Origin: Leeuwenhoekiella aequorea
GTDB taxonomy: Bacteria; Bacteroidota; Bacteroidia; Flavobacteriales; Flavobacteriaceae
Direction of reading: 5' to 3'
DNA length: 64,000 nt
Assembly (NCBI RefSeq): GCF_004104375.1
Contig: NZ_QOVM01000002.1
Location: 310,001-374,000, forward strand
The position numbers were made by a program, and so were the translations under genes. Shown one piece after another: positions 46,668 through 55,488 of this stretch. The notes below the pieces were generated by a model. It was not told the origin of the DNA. It was given only the letters and a program-made list of their open reading frames with translations, and made no database searches. Numbering within the stretch: position 1 is the first letter of the stretch; every line of letters starts with the position of its first letter.

Positions 46668-46949
46668 TTAAAATTGGGTAAAGATGCTTAGATCAAAATC
46701 TATAATAAAGAGAAACAACAAAACTAAAATTGCTAAAATAAACAGTGTAGTTCTATTAGCTCTTTTGTCATTATTATACCTAAAGTCATCCCAAGCAGTA
46801 GTGAATTTACCTTTTAGACCTTTTGTCTCTAAAGTAGCTTTACGGTATTTATCAAATTTTGATTCGAGCTTAAATGGTGTCGAACTACCCTCGTAATATC
46901 GAGGGCTATAACCATATTTTTTATTCTTGCGTGCTTTTAAAATTCCCAT
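46668..46949 (-). CDS. Small C-terminally anchored membrane protein
   Basis: A 93-residue protein with a basic, aromatic-rich soluble N-terminal part (ARKNKKYGYSPRYYEGSS) and one C-terminal transmembrane helix (about 68-85, LFILAILVLLFLFIID). The start is well placed 3 bp ahead of mutL, so it is translationally linked to it. Flavobacterial homologues are often labelled riboflavin synthase subunit beta, which I take to be an artefact of proximity to ribH. Nothing in the sequence resembles lumazine or riboflavin synthase. The function is unknown. Confidence 0.7.
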   Translation of the reverse strand: MGILKARKNKKYGYSPRYYEGSSTPFKLESKFDKYRKATLETKGLKGKFTTAWDDFRYNNDKRANRTTLFILAILVLLFLFIIDFDLSIFTQF

Positions 46950-47121
46950 AATTTCTAAAATTCAAATTTACAATAAATGATGTAAAGGCCGCAATAAGCC
47001 ACAAGCTAATTAGATCAAAAAGCATTCCACATCAAGTTATTTAAGATCAATCAAAAAACCTTAAGCTATACCTATTGAATCGCTAAATGTTGAAAACTGA
47101 AAATTTAGAAATTACAGGGTG

Positions 47122-47613
47122 CTAGAATTTAGCATCCTTGCGCAATTGAGCCATCTTAATAGCAGCGACTGCGGCTTCTACTCCTTTGTTACCGTGCTGT
47201 CCTCCACTACGATCTATAGCTTGTTGCATGGTATTATCTGTAAGCACACAGAATATAACCGGGATATCACTTTGCACATTAAGATCCTTGATTCCTTGAG
47301 TTACTCCATCACAAACAAAGTCAAAATGTTTTGTCTGCCCTTGAATAACACTACCTACAGCTATAACAGCATCAAGCATATCATAGCTTTGTTGCATTTT
47401 TTTACAACCATAGATAAGTTCAAAACTACCAGGAACATCCCAACGAACGATATTTTCTTTAAGAACACCACAGTCAATAAAAGTGTCAAATGCACCTTGA
47501 AAAAGACCTTGTGTTATATCATGATTCCATTCTGAAACAACAATCCCAAACCGAAAATTTTTCGCGTTTGGGATTGAAGATTTATCATAAACAGACAAGT
47601 CTGTTGTTGCCAT
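47122..47613 (-). CDS. ribH: 6,7-dimethyl-8-ribityllumazine synthase
   Basis: A 163-residue protein with the lumazine synthase fold. RFGIVVSEWNHDITQGL gives the substrate-binding aromatic/His stretch, VRWDVPGSFELIYGCKKM supplies the ribityl-binding loop, and AVGSVIQGQTKHFDFVC has the catalytic His. It condenses 5-amino-6-ribitylaminouracil with dihydroxybutanone phosphate in riboflavin synthesis. It follows the TPR gene by 13 bp. No other riboflavin gene lies in this window. Confidence 0.93.
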   Translation of the reverse strand: MATTDLSVYDKSSIPNAKNFRFGIVVSEWNHDITQGLFQGAFDTFIDCGVLKENIVRWDVPGSFELIYGCKKMQQSYDMLDAVIAVGSVIQGQTKHFDFVCDGVTQGIKDLNVQSDIPVIFCVLTDNTMQQAIDRSGGQHGNKGVEAAVAAIKMAQLRKDAKF

Positions 47614-47626
47614 ATATATTATTTTT

Positions 47627-48391
47627 TTATTCTGCCTTTGCCATTCCTAAATAAAGTGGAACTTCTTGAGCTGCAGCAGATGCACTATAATCTTCTTGAA
47701 TTCTTGTTAAATACTTTACTGCATCATCATTTTTCCCTAAAGAAATTGCTACAGTAGCAGCTTTTAATAGAAAACGTGGAGTTGTAAAGTCATTCGCTTT
47801 TGCATCAGCAGCTTTAACATAAAAAGAAAGAGCTTCTTCTGGCTGATCTAATTGCATAAATGCATCACCAATAGAACCTTTAGCCAAAGGGCCTAACATC
47901 ATATCATCACTATCAAAATCTTCTAATTCATCTATAGCTTCTTGATATTTATTAGTATTTAAATATGCCATACCTGCATAATAATGCGCAAGGTTCCCAG
48001 CTTTTGTACCAGAATAGTTATCTATAATATCTAAGAAACCATATTTACCTTCACCTCCATTAAGAGAAAGATTAAAAAGAGAATCTTTTGCAACGTTCCC
48101 TGCAACAGCCTCATTAAAATAAGTTTGCGCCTGATACATTTCATTAGAAGCTTCTAATTCTTTAGGCTCTTGTATAAACTTCTTATAACCTAAATAACCT
48201 AATACAGCAATAACAACTATTGCAATACCTATAAAAATAGGTTTTTGATTTTTTTCAACCCAGGCTTCGGTACGAGATGCTCCCTCATCTAACGATGAGA
48301 ATACTTCAGCTGTTGTGCTTTCTTCTTGCACAACTTCCTCTACTTCTTCTTTGGTCTTAGGTTTGTAACCCCTTTTTTGATATGTGGCCAT
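47627..48391 (-). CDS. Membrane-anchored TPR protein (YfgM-like)
   Basis: 254 residues from ATG 48389-48391 (MATYQKRGYKPKTKEEVEEV). A frame extension upstream adds 14 residues and is not used because TATTTTTG at 48419-48412 (a -7-like element) lies within it. A charged N-terminal cytosolic region, one transmembrane helix (PIFIGIAIVVIAVLGYLGY, about 67-85) and a periplasmic TPR region (about 95-254) with AGMAYLNTNKYQEAIDELED follow. This is the layout of YfgM-like envelope chaperone-associated proteins. It is the first gene of the run through ribH, mutL and the rhomboids. Function is inferred only from architecture. Confidence 0.75.
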   Translation of the reverse strand: MATYQKRGYKPKTKEEVEEVVQEESTTAEVFSSLDEGASRTEAWVEKNQKPIFIGIAIVVIAVLGYLGYKKFIQEPKELEASNEMYQAQTYFNEAVAGNVAKDSLFNLSLNGGEGKYGFLDIIDNYSGTKAGNLAHYYAGMAYLNTNKYQEAIDELEDFDSDDMMLGPLAKGSIGDAFMQLDQPEEALSFYVKAADAKANDFTTPRFLLKAATVAISLGKNDDAVKYLTRIQEDYSASAAAQEVPLYLGMAKAE

Positions 48392-48542
48392 TCTTAAACT
48401 TTTGTTGGGCGCAAAAATAAAATTTTTATTCAATATTAACAGACTATTGTTTTGTTATTTTTCAATAATTTGCATATGAAAACACATTAATTCAACTACT
48501 TGTTTTTGAGTGTTTTAATGTATAAAAATCCGTTTTAACTCT

Positions 48543-49622
48543 ATGATTCTAAAAGCACTTTCGCTTATTAACTATAAAAATTTTGAAACTGCATCATTTA
48601 TACTTGATAAAAAAATTAACTGTTTTGTAGGTAATAATGGTGTAGGGAAAACTAATGTCCTTGACGCAATTTATCATTTATCATTTGGTAAAAGTTACTT
48701 TAATCCCATAACCGTTCAAAACATCAACCACGATGCAGATTTTTTTGTCATCGATGGGAGTTATGAGAAACAAGACCGGGAAGAAAAAGTTATAATAAGT
48801 GCAAAGCGTGGCCAGAAAAAAGTGATTAAACGAAACGGAAAAGTTTATGAACGCTTTTCTGATCATATAGGCTTTTTACCACTAGTGATAATATCACCAG
48901 CAGACAGAGATTTAATCATTGAAGGTAGCGAGACGCGTCGTAAATTTATGGATGGTGTAATCGCCCAGAGTGACCGCCAATATTTAGACACACTTATTAA
49001 ATACAATAAAACTGTTGCCCAGCGCAATGCCCTCCTTAAGTACTTTAATGCAAATCATACGTTTAATAAAGAAACTTTAAGTATTTATAACGCGCAAATG
49101 AATAGCTTAGGGCAAATTCTTTTTGAAAAACGCAACGCATTTGTTGATGCATTTACACCCGTTTTTAAAGCACGATATGAATCTATAAGTGGCGCAAAAG
49201 AAACAGTTAAACTTAAATATAAAAGTCAATTACACGACAATACGCTTGATAAACTTCTTGAAGAAAACCTATCTAAAGATAGAGCCTTAAACTATACAAG
49301 TGTGGGTACACATAGAGATGATTTAAGTTTTAAAATTGAAGGACATCCTATAAAAAAATTTGGTAGCCAGGGACAGCAAAAATCATATCTTATAGCTTTA
49401 AAGTTAGCTCAATTTGATTTTATAAAATCTCAAAGTAATACTACCCCTCTCTTATTATTAGACGATATTTTTGATAAATTAGACGAAAATCGCGTGACAC
49501 AAATAATAGATCTGGTAAATGATGATAATTTTGGTCAGCTGTTTATAAGTGACACCCACGCAGATCGAACTGAAGCTATAATTAAAGAGATTCATCAAAC
49601 CTATAAATTATTTAAACTTTGA
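48543..49622 (+). CDS. recF: DNA replication and repair protein RecF
   Basis: A 359-residue SMC-like ATPase. Walker A is [15 protein letters not shown] (about 30-44), the ABC signature is [17 protein letters not shown] near 273-289, and Walker B is [16 protein letters not shown] near 301-316. RecF loads RecA at single-strand gaps with RecO and RecR. It starts a plus-strand unit opposite the TPR gene. Its stop overlaps the TTG start of the lipoprotein gene in TTGA. Confidence 0.94.
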   Translation: MILKALSLINYKNFETASFILDKKINCFVGNNGVGKTNVLDAIYHLSFGKSYFNPITVQNINHDADFFVIDGSYEKQDREEKVIISAKRGQKKVIKRNGKVYERFSDHIGFLPLVIISPADRDLIIEGSETRRKFMDGVIAQSDRQYLDTLIKYNKTVAQRNALLKYFNANHTFNKETLSIYNAQMNSLGQILFEKRNAFVDAFTPVFKARYESISGAKETVKLKYKSQLHDNTLDKLLEENLSKDRALNYTSVGTHRDDLSFKIEGHPIKKFGSQGQQKSYLIALKLAQFDFIKSQSNTTPLLLLDDIFDKLDENRVTQIIDLVNDDNFGQLFISDTHADRTEAIIKEIHQTYKLFKL

Positions 49623-50038
49623 AAAAAATCATTATACCTTTTCTATTAGTTATATTGTATAGCTGCGCCGAAAATAATCCGCAGGAACAACTTAAAGATT
49701 TAAATGGTTATTGGGAAATCAAGCAAGTCGAAAATCCCAACGGAAAAAAAACCGATTTTAAGTTTAGCGAGCAGGTAGATTATATTGAAATTGAAGATAG
49801 TTTAGGATTTAGAACTAAGGTTTTACCTCGTATTGATGGTACATTTGTTACCACAGATTCGAAGGAAACCATTACCATTCTAATTAAAAATGATTCCTTG
49901 TATTTACGATACAAAACGCCTTTTGATTCCTGGACAGAGACCGTTTTGAAAGCTGATAGTGAAGAATTACAACTTAAAAATGAGCGTGGACTGATTTACA
50001 CGTATCATAAATTTGAAAAAATAGATATTACAAACTAA
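49619..50038 (+). CDS. Small lipoprotein, TTG start
   Basis: A 139-residue protein with a short lipoprotein signal ([15 protein letters not shown], acylated Cys about residue 16). A beta-rich body follows with [17 protein letters not shown] and the closing LIYTYHKF, resembling lipocalin-like small lipoproteins. The start is TTG 49619-49621, overlapping the recF stop by 4 bp. The next gene begins in its stop codon (TAATG). It is therefore locked between recF and the DUF721 gene in a tightly coupled operon. Function is unknown. Confidence 0.72.
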   Translation: MKKIIIPFLLVILYSCAENNPQEQLKDLNGYWEIKQVENPNGKKTDFKFSEQVDYIEIEDSLGFRTKVLPRIDGTFVTTDSKETITILIKNDSLYLRYKTPFDSWTETVLKADSEELQLKNERGLIYTYHKFEKIDITN

Positions 50039-50334
50039 TGGCAAAAAGAGATGCAGATCCTAAATCACTCCGTGATGTGCTAGGATCATTTGTAGAAAAA
50101 AATAAATTACAAACCGGTATTGATAAGGTGAATGTTGCAGATGCCTGGAGAGATATTATGGGGCCTGCCATTAATAAATATACTACTCAAATAAAACTTG
50201 ATAAAGATAAATTATTTGTCCAGTTGAGTTCTTCGGTTTTACGGGAAGAATTGGGTTACGGTAAAGAAAAAATTGTACGTAATCTTAATGAAGAACTAGG
50301 TAAAGAAGTAATTAAAACTATTGTTCTTAGATAA
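50038..50334 (+). CDS. DciA/DUF721-family protein
   Basis: A 98-residue protein matching DUF721/DciA: SLRDVLGSFVEKNKLQTGID, then VADAWRDIMGPAINKYT and a KH-like end (LFVQLSSSVLREELGYGKEK). DciA proteins load or guide the replicative helicase in bacteria lacking DnaC/DnaI; whether this short form does so is inference. Position in the recF operon fits a DNA replication role. The start ATG shares one base with the previous stop. A strong terminator follows. Confidence 0.82.
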   Translation: MAKRDADPKSLRDVLGSFVEKNKLQTGIDKVNVADAWRDIMGPAINKYTTQIKLDKDKLFVQLSSSVLREELGYGKEKIVRNLNEELGKEVIKTIVLR

Positions 50335-50343
50335 AGGTAAAGC

Positions 50344-50377
50344 AAAAAATAGCGGCTTTTAGCCGCTATTTTTTTTG
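50344..50377. terminator. Bidirectional terminator between recF operon and ndk
   Basis: AAAAAATAGCGGCT and AGCCGCTATTTTTTTT pair across a very short loop. It lies about 10 bp after one stop and 14 bp from the other. Confidence 0.87.
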
Positions 50378-50390
50378 CAAGTTCTAACAA

Positions 50391-50810
50391 TTAAAATTGC
50401 TCTCTTCCTGAAAAATGAAATGCACTTTCAATAGCTGCATTTTCATCGCTATCACTTCCGTGAACAGCATTTTCTCCCATAGAAGTAGCATATAATTTTC
50501 TTATAGTACCTTCTGCAGCATCAGCAGGATTAGTAGCACCTATAAGTGTTCTAAAGTCTTCAACAGCATTATCTTTTTCTAAAATTGCTGCAACGATAGG
50601 ACCTCTAGTCATAAATTCTACAAGTTCACCAAAAAACGGACGCTCATTATGAACAGCATAAAAAGCCTCTGCATCAGCAGTAGTCATTTGAGTCATTTTA
50701 AGCGCTACAATGCGAAAACCTGAAGCTGAAATTTTTTCTAATATTGCGCCAATGTGTCCATTTTCAACACCGTCTGGCTTAATCATGGTAAACGTTCTGT
50801 TTGTTGCCAT
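50391..50810 (-). CDS. ndk: Nucleoside diphosphate kinase
   Basis: A 139-residue NDK. The start [20 protein letters not shown] and the active-site stretch [16 protein letters not shown] (phospho-His in NAVHGSDS) are diagnostic. It transfers the gamma-phosphate between nucleoside di- and triphosphates. It is a single-gene unit with a -7-like TACTTTTG on the minus strand at 50885-50878; no TTG lies at a suitable spacing. Confidence 0.95.
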   Translation of the reverse strand: MATNRTFTMIKPDGVENGHIGAILEKISASGFRIVALKMTQMTTADAEAFYAVHNERPFFGELVEFMTRGPIVAAILEKDNAVEDFRTLIGATNPADAAEGTIRKLYATSMGENAVHGSDSDENAAIESAFHFSGREQF

Positions 50811-50923
50811 TTTGTTTTGTTTTGTATCGACCTCCCTTAAAAATTTAAAGACCGAATTTTTGTTTTTAAAATCGCTGCAAAAGTAATTCTTTTAATTAGA
50901 ATTAGCCATTTGCATACTTACAA

Positions 50924-51949
50924 TTAATATTCTTGATTTAACTCACTTAAAATCTGATCATTAATACCCATAATTTTGAAATTAACTAAATTGTTTTTAA
51001 GATCTAGCGTTAATAAACCATAACTACGGTCACTTATAACTTCGCCTATTCTATATTTATTTGGCTCTCCCTTATACGATGTGTATGAATGTGTTAATCC
51101 GCTTGAAGTAAAATCAATTAATGGATATTCTAATCCTGAAATCTCTTTCTTTGAAAATTCTGAAATATGACGATCACCACTAAGCAGGATAACATTGGAT
51201 GCATTTCCACTTTTTAAAAGATTTTCAAATCGCGTCACTTCCCCAGGAAAATTTCCCCACGTTTCAAAACCGTGTTCTGCACTTAAAAACTGAATACTAC
51301 TCATGACAATACAATAGTCTGATTGTTGATTTAGTTGTTCAGTAAGCCATTGCCATTGCTCTGCTCCTAAAACGGTTCCTTCTCCATTCGCATTAGGTAC
51401 ATAACGCTTACCAGATTTTCTGTCATCTGTCAATTCTGTTCTAAAATAACGGGTATCTAGAACTATAATCTTAATCAACTTATCACCTAGCTGATAATCT
51501 TTAGCCATATATACGCCTTCTTTATTTCTAATTTCTGAATCTTCAGGGACATTTAGAAAATCTAGAAACAGCTTTTGGCTCGATTGCTTTTTACTATATT
51601 CTGCTCCACCATCATTTATACCATAGTCGTGATCATCCCAAGTTCCTAAAATTTCAGTTTGGGCAGCAAAAGACTTATAAGTATCGTTATTCTTTTGTTT
51701 AGAATACATCGCTTCCATTTTCTTCATATTATCGGTATCTGCGTAAATAACATCTCCTCCCCATATAAAAACATCCGGATCTTTAGAGGCAATATCCTCC
51801 CAGAACGGATTAGGTAAATCTACCCGATTGCAAGAACCGAATGCAATTGTAAATTTTGAATTGGCATCACTTTCCTGAGCAGTTAATGAACAAACTGAAA
51901 AAAGTAAAAAAAATGTAACAAATAAGGAGTTTTGAAATTTTGATATCAT
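50924..51949 (-). CDS. PhoD-like alkaline phosphatase family protein
   Basis: 341 residues from ATG 51947-51949 (MISKFQNSLFVTFFLLFSVC), which starts a signal peptide ending near SLTAQ. A 13-residue in-frame extension upstream would spoil the signal and overlaps a -7-like TAATTTTG (minus strand, 51977-51970). Metallophosphatase landmarks of the PhoD type: FAFGSCN-like IAFGSCNRVD, VFIWGGDVIYAD, ILGTWDDHDYGIND, and NVILLSGDRHISEF. Such enzymes hydrolyse phosphodiesters or monoesters in the periplasm, usually with Fe3+/Ca2+. Substrate and phosphate regulation are not visible here. Confidence 0.85.
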   Translation of the reverse strand: MISKFQNSLFVTFFLLFSVCSLTAQESDANSKFTIAFGSCNRVDLPNPFWEDIASKDPDVFIWGGDVIYADTDNMKKMEAMYSKQKNNDTYKSFAAQTEILGTWDDHDYGINDGGAEYSKKQSSQKLFLDFLNVPEDSEIRNKEGVYMAKDYQLGDKLIKIIVLDTRYFRTELTDDRKSGKRYVPNANGEGTVLGAEQWQWLTEQLNQQSDYCIVMSSIQFLSAEHGFETWGNFPGEVTRFENLLKSGNASNVILLSGDRHISEFSKKEISGLEYPLIDFTSSGLTHSYTSYKGEPNKYRIGEVISDRSYGLLTLDLKNNLVNFKIMGINDQILSELNQEY

Positions 51950-52025
51950 TCTATTGTAGTTTAAACAATCAAAATTACATTTTCTCATATTAACCCTATA
52001 TCATGAAATCGTATATTCGCCTTCT

Positions 52026-53042
52026 ATGAAAAAATCAGAATTACTACTACTTCAAGATTTATTATCTACTCCAAAAAATATAGTAATTATACCTCATAAA
52101 AATCCCGATGGCGATGCAATGGGATCTACTTTAGGTCTTTTACAGTATTTAAATAAAAAAGGTCACAGAGCAACAGTCGTAAGTCCTAACGATTATCCAA
52201 AATTTTTAAAATGGCTTCCATTTGAAGATTTTGTAATTAAATATGATCTTCAAAATCAACAGGCGCTAAGACTTATCAAGGAAGCTGATTTAATATTTAC
52301 TCTTGATTTTAATTCACTTTCTCGTGTAGGAGACATGTCGGTGATCTTAGAAAAATCATCCGCCCAATTTGTGATGATTGATCATCACCAGCAGCCAGAT
52401 GATTATGCCGTTGTTACTTACAGTGATGTTACTATATGTGCAACTTGCCAAATGGTTTATCATACAATAGAAATGCTGGGTGATAAAGACCTCATAGATG
52501 CTGATATAGCTACGTGCCTTTATACCGGTATAATGACAGACACAGGTTCTTTTAGATTTAGATCTACATCTTCTCTTACGCATACGGTTATTGCCAGCCT
52601 TATAGAAAAAGGAGCTGATAATGCATTTATACACGAGCAAATTTATGATGCAAATAGCTTCTCCAGAATGCAGCTTTTGGGGACTGCTCTCACAAATCTT
52701 AAAGTACTTCCAGAATATAGAGCCGCATATATAACTCTATCTCAAGATGAACTTGATGAACATAATTATCAAAAAGGCGATACAGAAGGATTTGTAAATT
52801 ATGGCCTATCGTTAGACAATATCAAAATAGCACTCATATTTATAGAAAATAAACAAGAAGGAATAATTAAGATTTCTTTGCGTTCTAAAGGTGACTTTTC
52901 GGTAAATGAGATGTCACGCTCTCATTTTCACGGAGGCGGTCATACAAATGCCGCAGGCGGCAAAAGCGACCTCTCCCTTGAAGATACCGTTGCTTATTTT
53001 ATTAGTATATTACCTCAATATAAAGATGCACTTAATGAATAA
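52026..53042 (+). CDS. nrnA: DHH/DHHA1 phosphoesterase, NrnA type
   Basis: A 338-residue DHH-family protein. The first metal motif is IIPHKNPDGDAMGSTLGL, the DHH motif is MIDHHQQPDD, further motifs include GIMTDTGSFRFRST, and the DHHA1 end motif is HGGGHTNAAGG. NrnA degrades short oligoribonucleotides (nanoRNA) and dephosphorylates pAp in related bacteria; the exact activity here is inferred from similarity. Its 3' end overlaps gldI by 8 bp, giving a coupled set with the two PPIase lipoproteins. Confidence 0.9.
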   Translation: MKKSELLLLQDLLSTPKNIVIIPHKNPDGDAMGSTLGLLQYLNKKGHRATVVSPNDYPKFLKWLPFEDFVIKYDLQNQQALRLIKEADLIFTLDFNSLSRVGDMSVILEKSSAQFVMIDHHQQPDDYAVVTYSDVTICATCQMVYHTIEMLGDKDLIDADIATCLYTGIMTDTGSFRFRSTSSLTHTVIASLIEKGADNAFIHEQIYDANSFSRMQLLGTALTNLKVLPEYRAAYITLSQDELDEHNYQKGDTEGFVNYGLSLDNIKIALIFIENKQEGIIKISLRSKGDFSVNEMSRSHFHGGGHTNAAGGKSDLSLEDTVAYFISILPQYKDALNE

Positions 53043-53589
53043 ATATAATTTGCTCGTTGTACTCTTTGTCTTAGTTGCTGCTTGTAAAACCCCAGAAGCA
53101 CGAAGACCCGTAAGTCAATCATCTGGTTCCTATGTTGACCTTTCCATTGAACGAAATAAAAAAATGAATAAGGCTCAGGAAGATGCTATAAAACGCATTA
53201 TGGAAAATCATCCAGAAAATGAATACTTCACTTCAGATAAAGGGTTCTGGTATTACTATAACATTAAAGACACATTAGACCTAATTAAACCTCGTACCGG
53301 CGATTTGGTGACATTTAGTTATGAAATAAATTCGCTCGATGGCGAGCCTATAGTTTCTAAAGAAGAATTAGGAGAACAAACCTACCAAATTGAACAAAGC
53401 AATCAAGACTTAATATCAGGTCTTAAAGACGGTCTAAAATTAATGCAGGAGGGTGAAGTGGTAACTTTTCTTTTTCCGTCTCATAAAGCATTTGGATATT
53501 ACGGTTTTGAAGATATTATTGGCTCTAACCTGCCAATTCAAACAAAAGTTTATTTAACCCAAGTTCAAAGAAATAATATTGAAAACTAA
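53035..53589 (+). CDS. gldI: GldI, gliding-motility-associated FKBP-type PPIase lipoprotein
   Basis: 184 residues from ATG 53035 ([17 protein letters not shown]), a lipoprotein signal with acylated Cys at residue 17. A longer frame from 52906 adds 43 residues lying inside nrnA and is rejected. The FKBP domain (about 85-180) has [31 protein letters not shown] and [11 protein letters not shown]. In Flavobacterium johnsoniae GldI is required for gliding. It is thought to fold envelope or T9SS proteins. It overlaps nrnA by 8 bp and precedes the cyclophilin-FKBP gene by 2 bp. Confidence 0.87.
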   Translation: MNKYNLLVVLFVLVAACKTPEARRPVSQSSGSYVDLSIERNKKMNKAQEDAIKRIMENHPENEYFTSDKGFWYYYNIKDTLDLIKPRTGDLVTFSYEINSLDGEPIVSKEELGEQTYQIEQSNQDLISGLKDGLKLMQEGEVVTFLFPSHKAFGYYGFEDIIGSNLPIQTKVYLTQVQRNNIEN

Positions 53590-53591
53590 TT

Positions 53592-54764
53592 ATGAAAAAA
53601 GCATTCTTTTTTGCATTCATGATTTTATTAGCCTTTGTATCCTGTTCTGATGATAAATACCCAGATCTGGATAATGGCCTTTATGCTGAAGTAGTAACTA
53701 ACAAAGGCACTATGCTTATTACTTTATTTTATAAAGAAGCACCGGCTACTGTAGCAAATTTTGTTTCTCTTGCTGAAGGTAATAATCCGCTGGCTGACTC
53801 GATTTATAAAGGAAAACCTTTTTATGATAATTTGACATTTCATAGAATTATAAAAGGATTTATGATTCAAGGTGGAGATCCTAGCGGAAATGGTAGCGGC
53901 GGGCCGGGTTACAAATTTCACGACGAATTTAGCCCTCATTTAAAACACGATACTATTGGGGTTCTTTCTATGGCTAATTCTGGTTATGGTACAAATGGTA
54001 GTCAGTTTTTTATAACAGATGCCCCTACTCCACATCTTGACGGTTATGACACAGATGATAAATTGAAAAATTGTGAAAATCCACAAATAGGCTGTCATAC
54101 CGTCTTCGGAAAATTAATTTCAGGATTTGATGTTTTAAAGAAAATTACTGAAACCGAAATGGCCGATGCTCGCTCTGGTAAGCCAAAATCTAAAGTTACT
54201 ATTCAGTCTCTAAAAATTATTAGAAAAGGTACAGAAGCCAGACACTTTGAGGCTCCTGAAGTTTTTACTGAAGAAATTGAAAAAAAGGCTAAAGAAAAAG
54301 AAGAGGCCCTTGCAGCAAAAGAAAAGCTTAAGGAAGACAAAAAATTAGCTTTTGAAGAGCAACGAAAGCGAGCAGATACTCTTGAAAGTGGTTTAGCTAT
54401 TTTAATTACTGAAAAAGGCTCTGATGATAAACCAAAGCGTTCACAACTCGTGAAGGTGAATTATGCAGGGTATTTTTCTGATGGTGAGTTATTTGACAGC
54501 AATATTCAAGAACGTGCAAATGAGTGGAATATGCAAACCAGGCCTAAAGAGAGCATGTATACTCCTATTGAAATTCCATATGGTCCCGAAGCGCAGATGA
54601 TAGCAGGGTTTAAGGAAGGTATTCAACAATTAAATTACGGGGACAAAGCAACTTTATTTATTCCTTATCACTTAGGTTATGGAGAGCGTGGATATAGAAT
54701 AATAAAACCCAGAACTAATCTAGTATTTGAAGTCGAACTTATCGATGATCGGGAATCAAATTAA
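53592..54764 (+). CDS. Lipoprotein with fused cyclophilin and FKBP PPIase domains
   Basis: A 390-residue protein with lipobox LAFVSC (acylated Cys18). The cyclophilin domain spans about 28-210 ([37 protein letters not shown]). A Lys/Glu-rich helical linker (about 215-265) joins it to an FKBP domain at about 275-388 ([48 protein letters not shown]). Both would catalyse prolyl isomerisation in the periplasm. The catalytic Arg of cyclophilin (FHR) and the FKBP Tyr/Asp are retained. It follows gldI by 2 bp, so the operon supplies two PPIase lipoproteins. Confidence 0.9.
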   Translation: MKKAFFFAFMILLAFVSCSDDKYPDLDNGLYAEVVTNKGTMLITLFYKEAPATVANFVSLAEGNNPLADSIYKGKPFYDNLTFHRIIKGFMIQGGDPSGNGSGGPGYKFHDEFSPHLKHDTIGVLSMANSGYGTNGSQFFITDAPTPHLDGYDTDDKLKNCENPQIGCHTVFGKLISGFDVLKKITETEMADARSGKPKSKVTIQSLKIIRKGTEARHFEAPEVFTEEIEKKAKEKEEALAAKEKLKEDKKLAFEEQRKRADTLESGLAILITEKGSDDKPKRSQLVKVNYAGYFSDGELFDSNIQERANEWNMQTRPKESMYTPIEIPYGPEAQMIAGFKEGIQQLNYGDKATLFIPYHLGYGERGYRIIKPRTNLVFEVELIDDRESN

Positions 54765-54864
54765 TTAGTTGTTTTTAGTATTTCTATAGGGATATTTTTA
54801 ACATTGCACGCATACGGTGTTAAGCTCTTCTAAAATATCTTAGTTTGTTTCTTAAAATATCTGT

Positions 54865-54915
54865 TATGGTATGTTTCTTTCTTAACCTTAAACTTCATTA
54901 AAAAAAGAAACCATA
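54865..54915 (+). promoter_or_regulatory. Possible leader hairpin abutting the DUF4168 start codon
   Basis: TATG (54865-54868) and GTTTCTTT (54873-54880) pair with AAAGAAAC (54904-54911) and CATA (54912-54915), leaving a 23-base loop and a 4-base bulge. The stem ends exactly at the ATG at 54916. It could modulate translation, or be chance in AT-rich DNA. Confidence 0.3.
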
Positions 54916-55416
54916 ATGATTACATTTAAGAAAGATATAATTGCTTTAGCACTTACAGGTGCATTGATAGGTGGTGTAACTATGACAGCTAATGCTCAAG
55001 TAGCTCCAACACAGACCACAGCGCAAACACAAACAAATATAACAACTGCCGAACTAACTAAATTTGCCGGTGCTTTTGTAGACGTTCAAGAAGAGAATAA
55101 AGTTGCTCAACAACAAATGATGGGTATTATTCAAGATCAGGGACTTGAACTTGAACGCTTTAATGAGATTCAAAAATCTAAAATGAATCCAGAAGCTACT
55201 GTAGATGCTTCAAGTGAAGAATTAGAAAAGCATAAGGCAGTGGTGACAGCATTAGAAAGTATGCAACCTGAGTTAGAATCTAAGATGATGGCTATTATCG
55301 AAGATCATGGCTTAACTATGGATAAATATAAAGAGGTAGCACTTGCGCTTCAAAAAGATAAAGCGTTACAACAAAAATTTCAGCAGATAATGATTAAGAG
55401 CCAGACTCAAGGCTAA
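54916..55416 (+). CDS. DUF4168-domain exported protein
   Basis: A 166-residue protein with a signal peptide (about 1-27, ending TANAQ), a Thr/Gln-rich segment (TQTTAQTQTN) and a DUF4168 domain (about 40-160). The domain has two related helical units: QQMMGIIQDQGLELERFNEI, then SKMMAIIEDHGLTMDKYKEV. This internal repeat (M-x-x-I-I-x-D/E-H/Q-G-L) is characteristic of the family. The function is unestablished. It has its own terminator 23 bp after the stop and a 151-bp upstream region. Confidence 0.85.
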   Translation: MITFKKDIIALALTGALIGGVTMTANAQVAPTQTTAQTQTNITTAELTKFAGAFVDVQEENKVAQQQMMGIIQDQGLELERFNEIQKSKMNPEATVDASSEELEKHKAVVTALESMQPELESKMMAIIEDHGLTMDKYKEVALALQKDKALQQKFQQIMIKSQTQG

Positions 55417-55438
55417 TTAGCACTTTGTAATTTATTAA

Positions 55439-55468
55439 AAAAGGGAGATGCTAACGCATCTCCCTTTT
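55439..55468. terminator. Bidirectional terminator between DUF4168 gene and pepD
   Basis: AAAGGGAGATGC, loop TAAC, GCATCTCCCTTTT. It sits about 22 bp from each of the two convergent stops. Confidence 0.87.
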
Positions 55469-55488
55469 ATTTCATATAAGAACTACAC

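Noticed and set aside
46668-46949. Riboflavin synthase subunit beta label
   Set aside because: The sequence is a basic tail plus one transmembrane helix, unlike any riboflavin enzyme; the genuine ribH lies at 47122-47613.
47119-47535. Open frame antisense to ribH
   Set aside because: It mirrors the coding strand of ribH, has no family resemblance and no start context of its own. It is a shadow frame.
52906-53034. Longer gldI starting at 52906
   Set aside because: This would place 43 residues inside nrnA and disrupt the lipoprotein signal that begins at ATG 53035.
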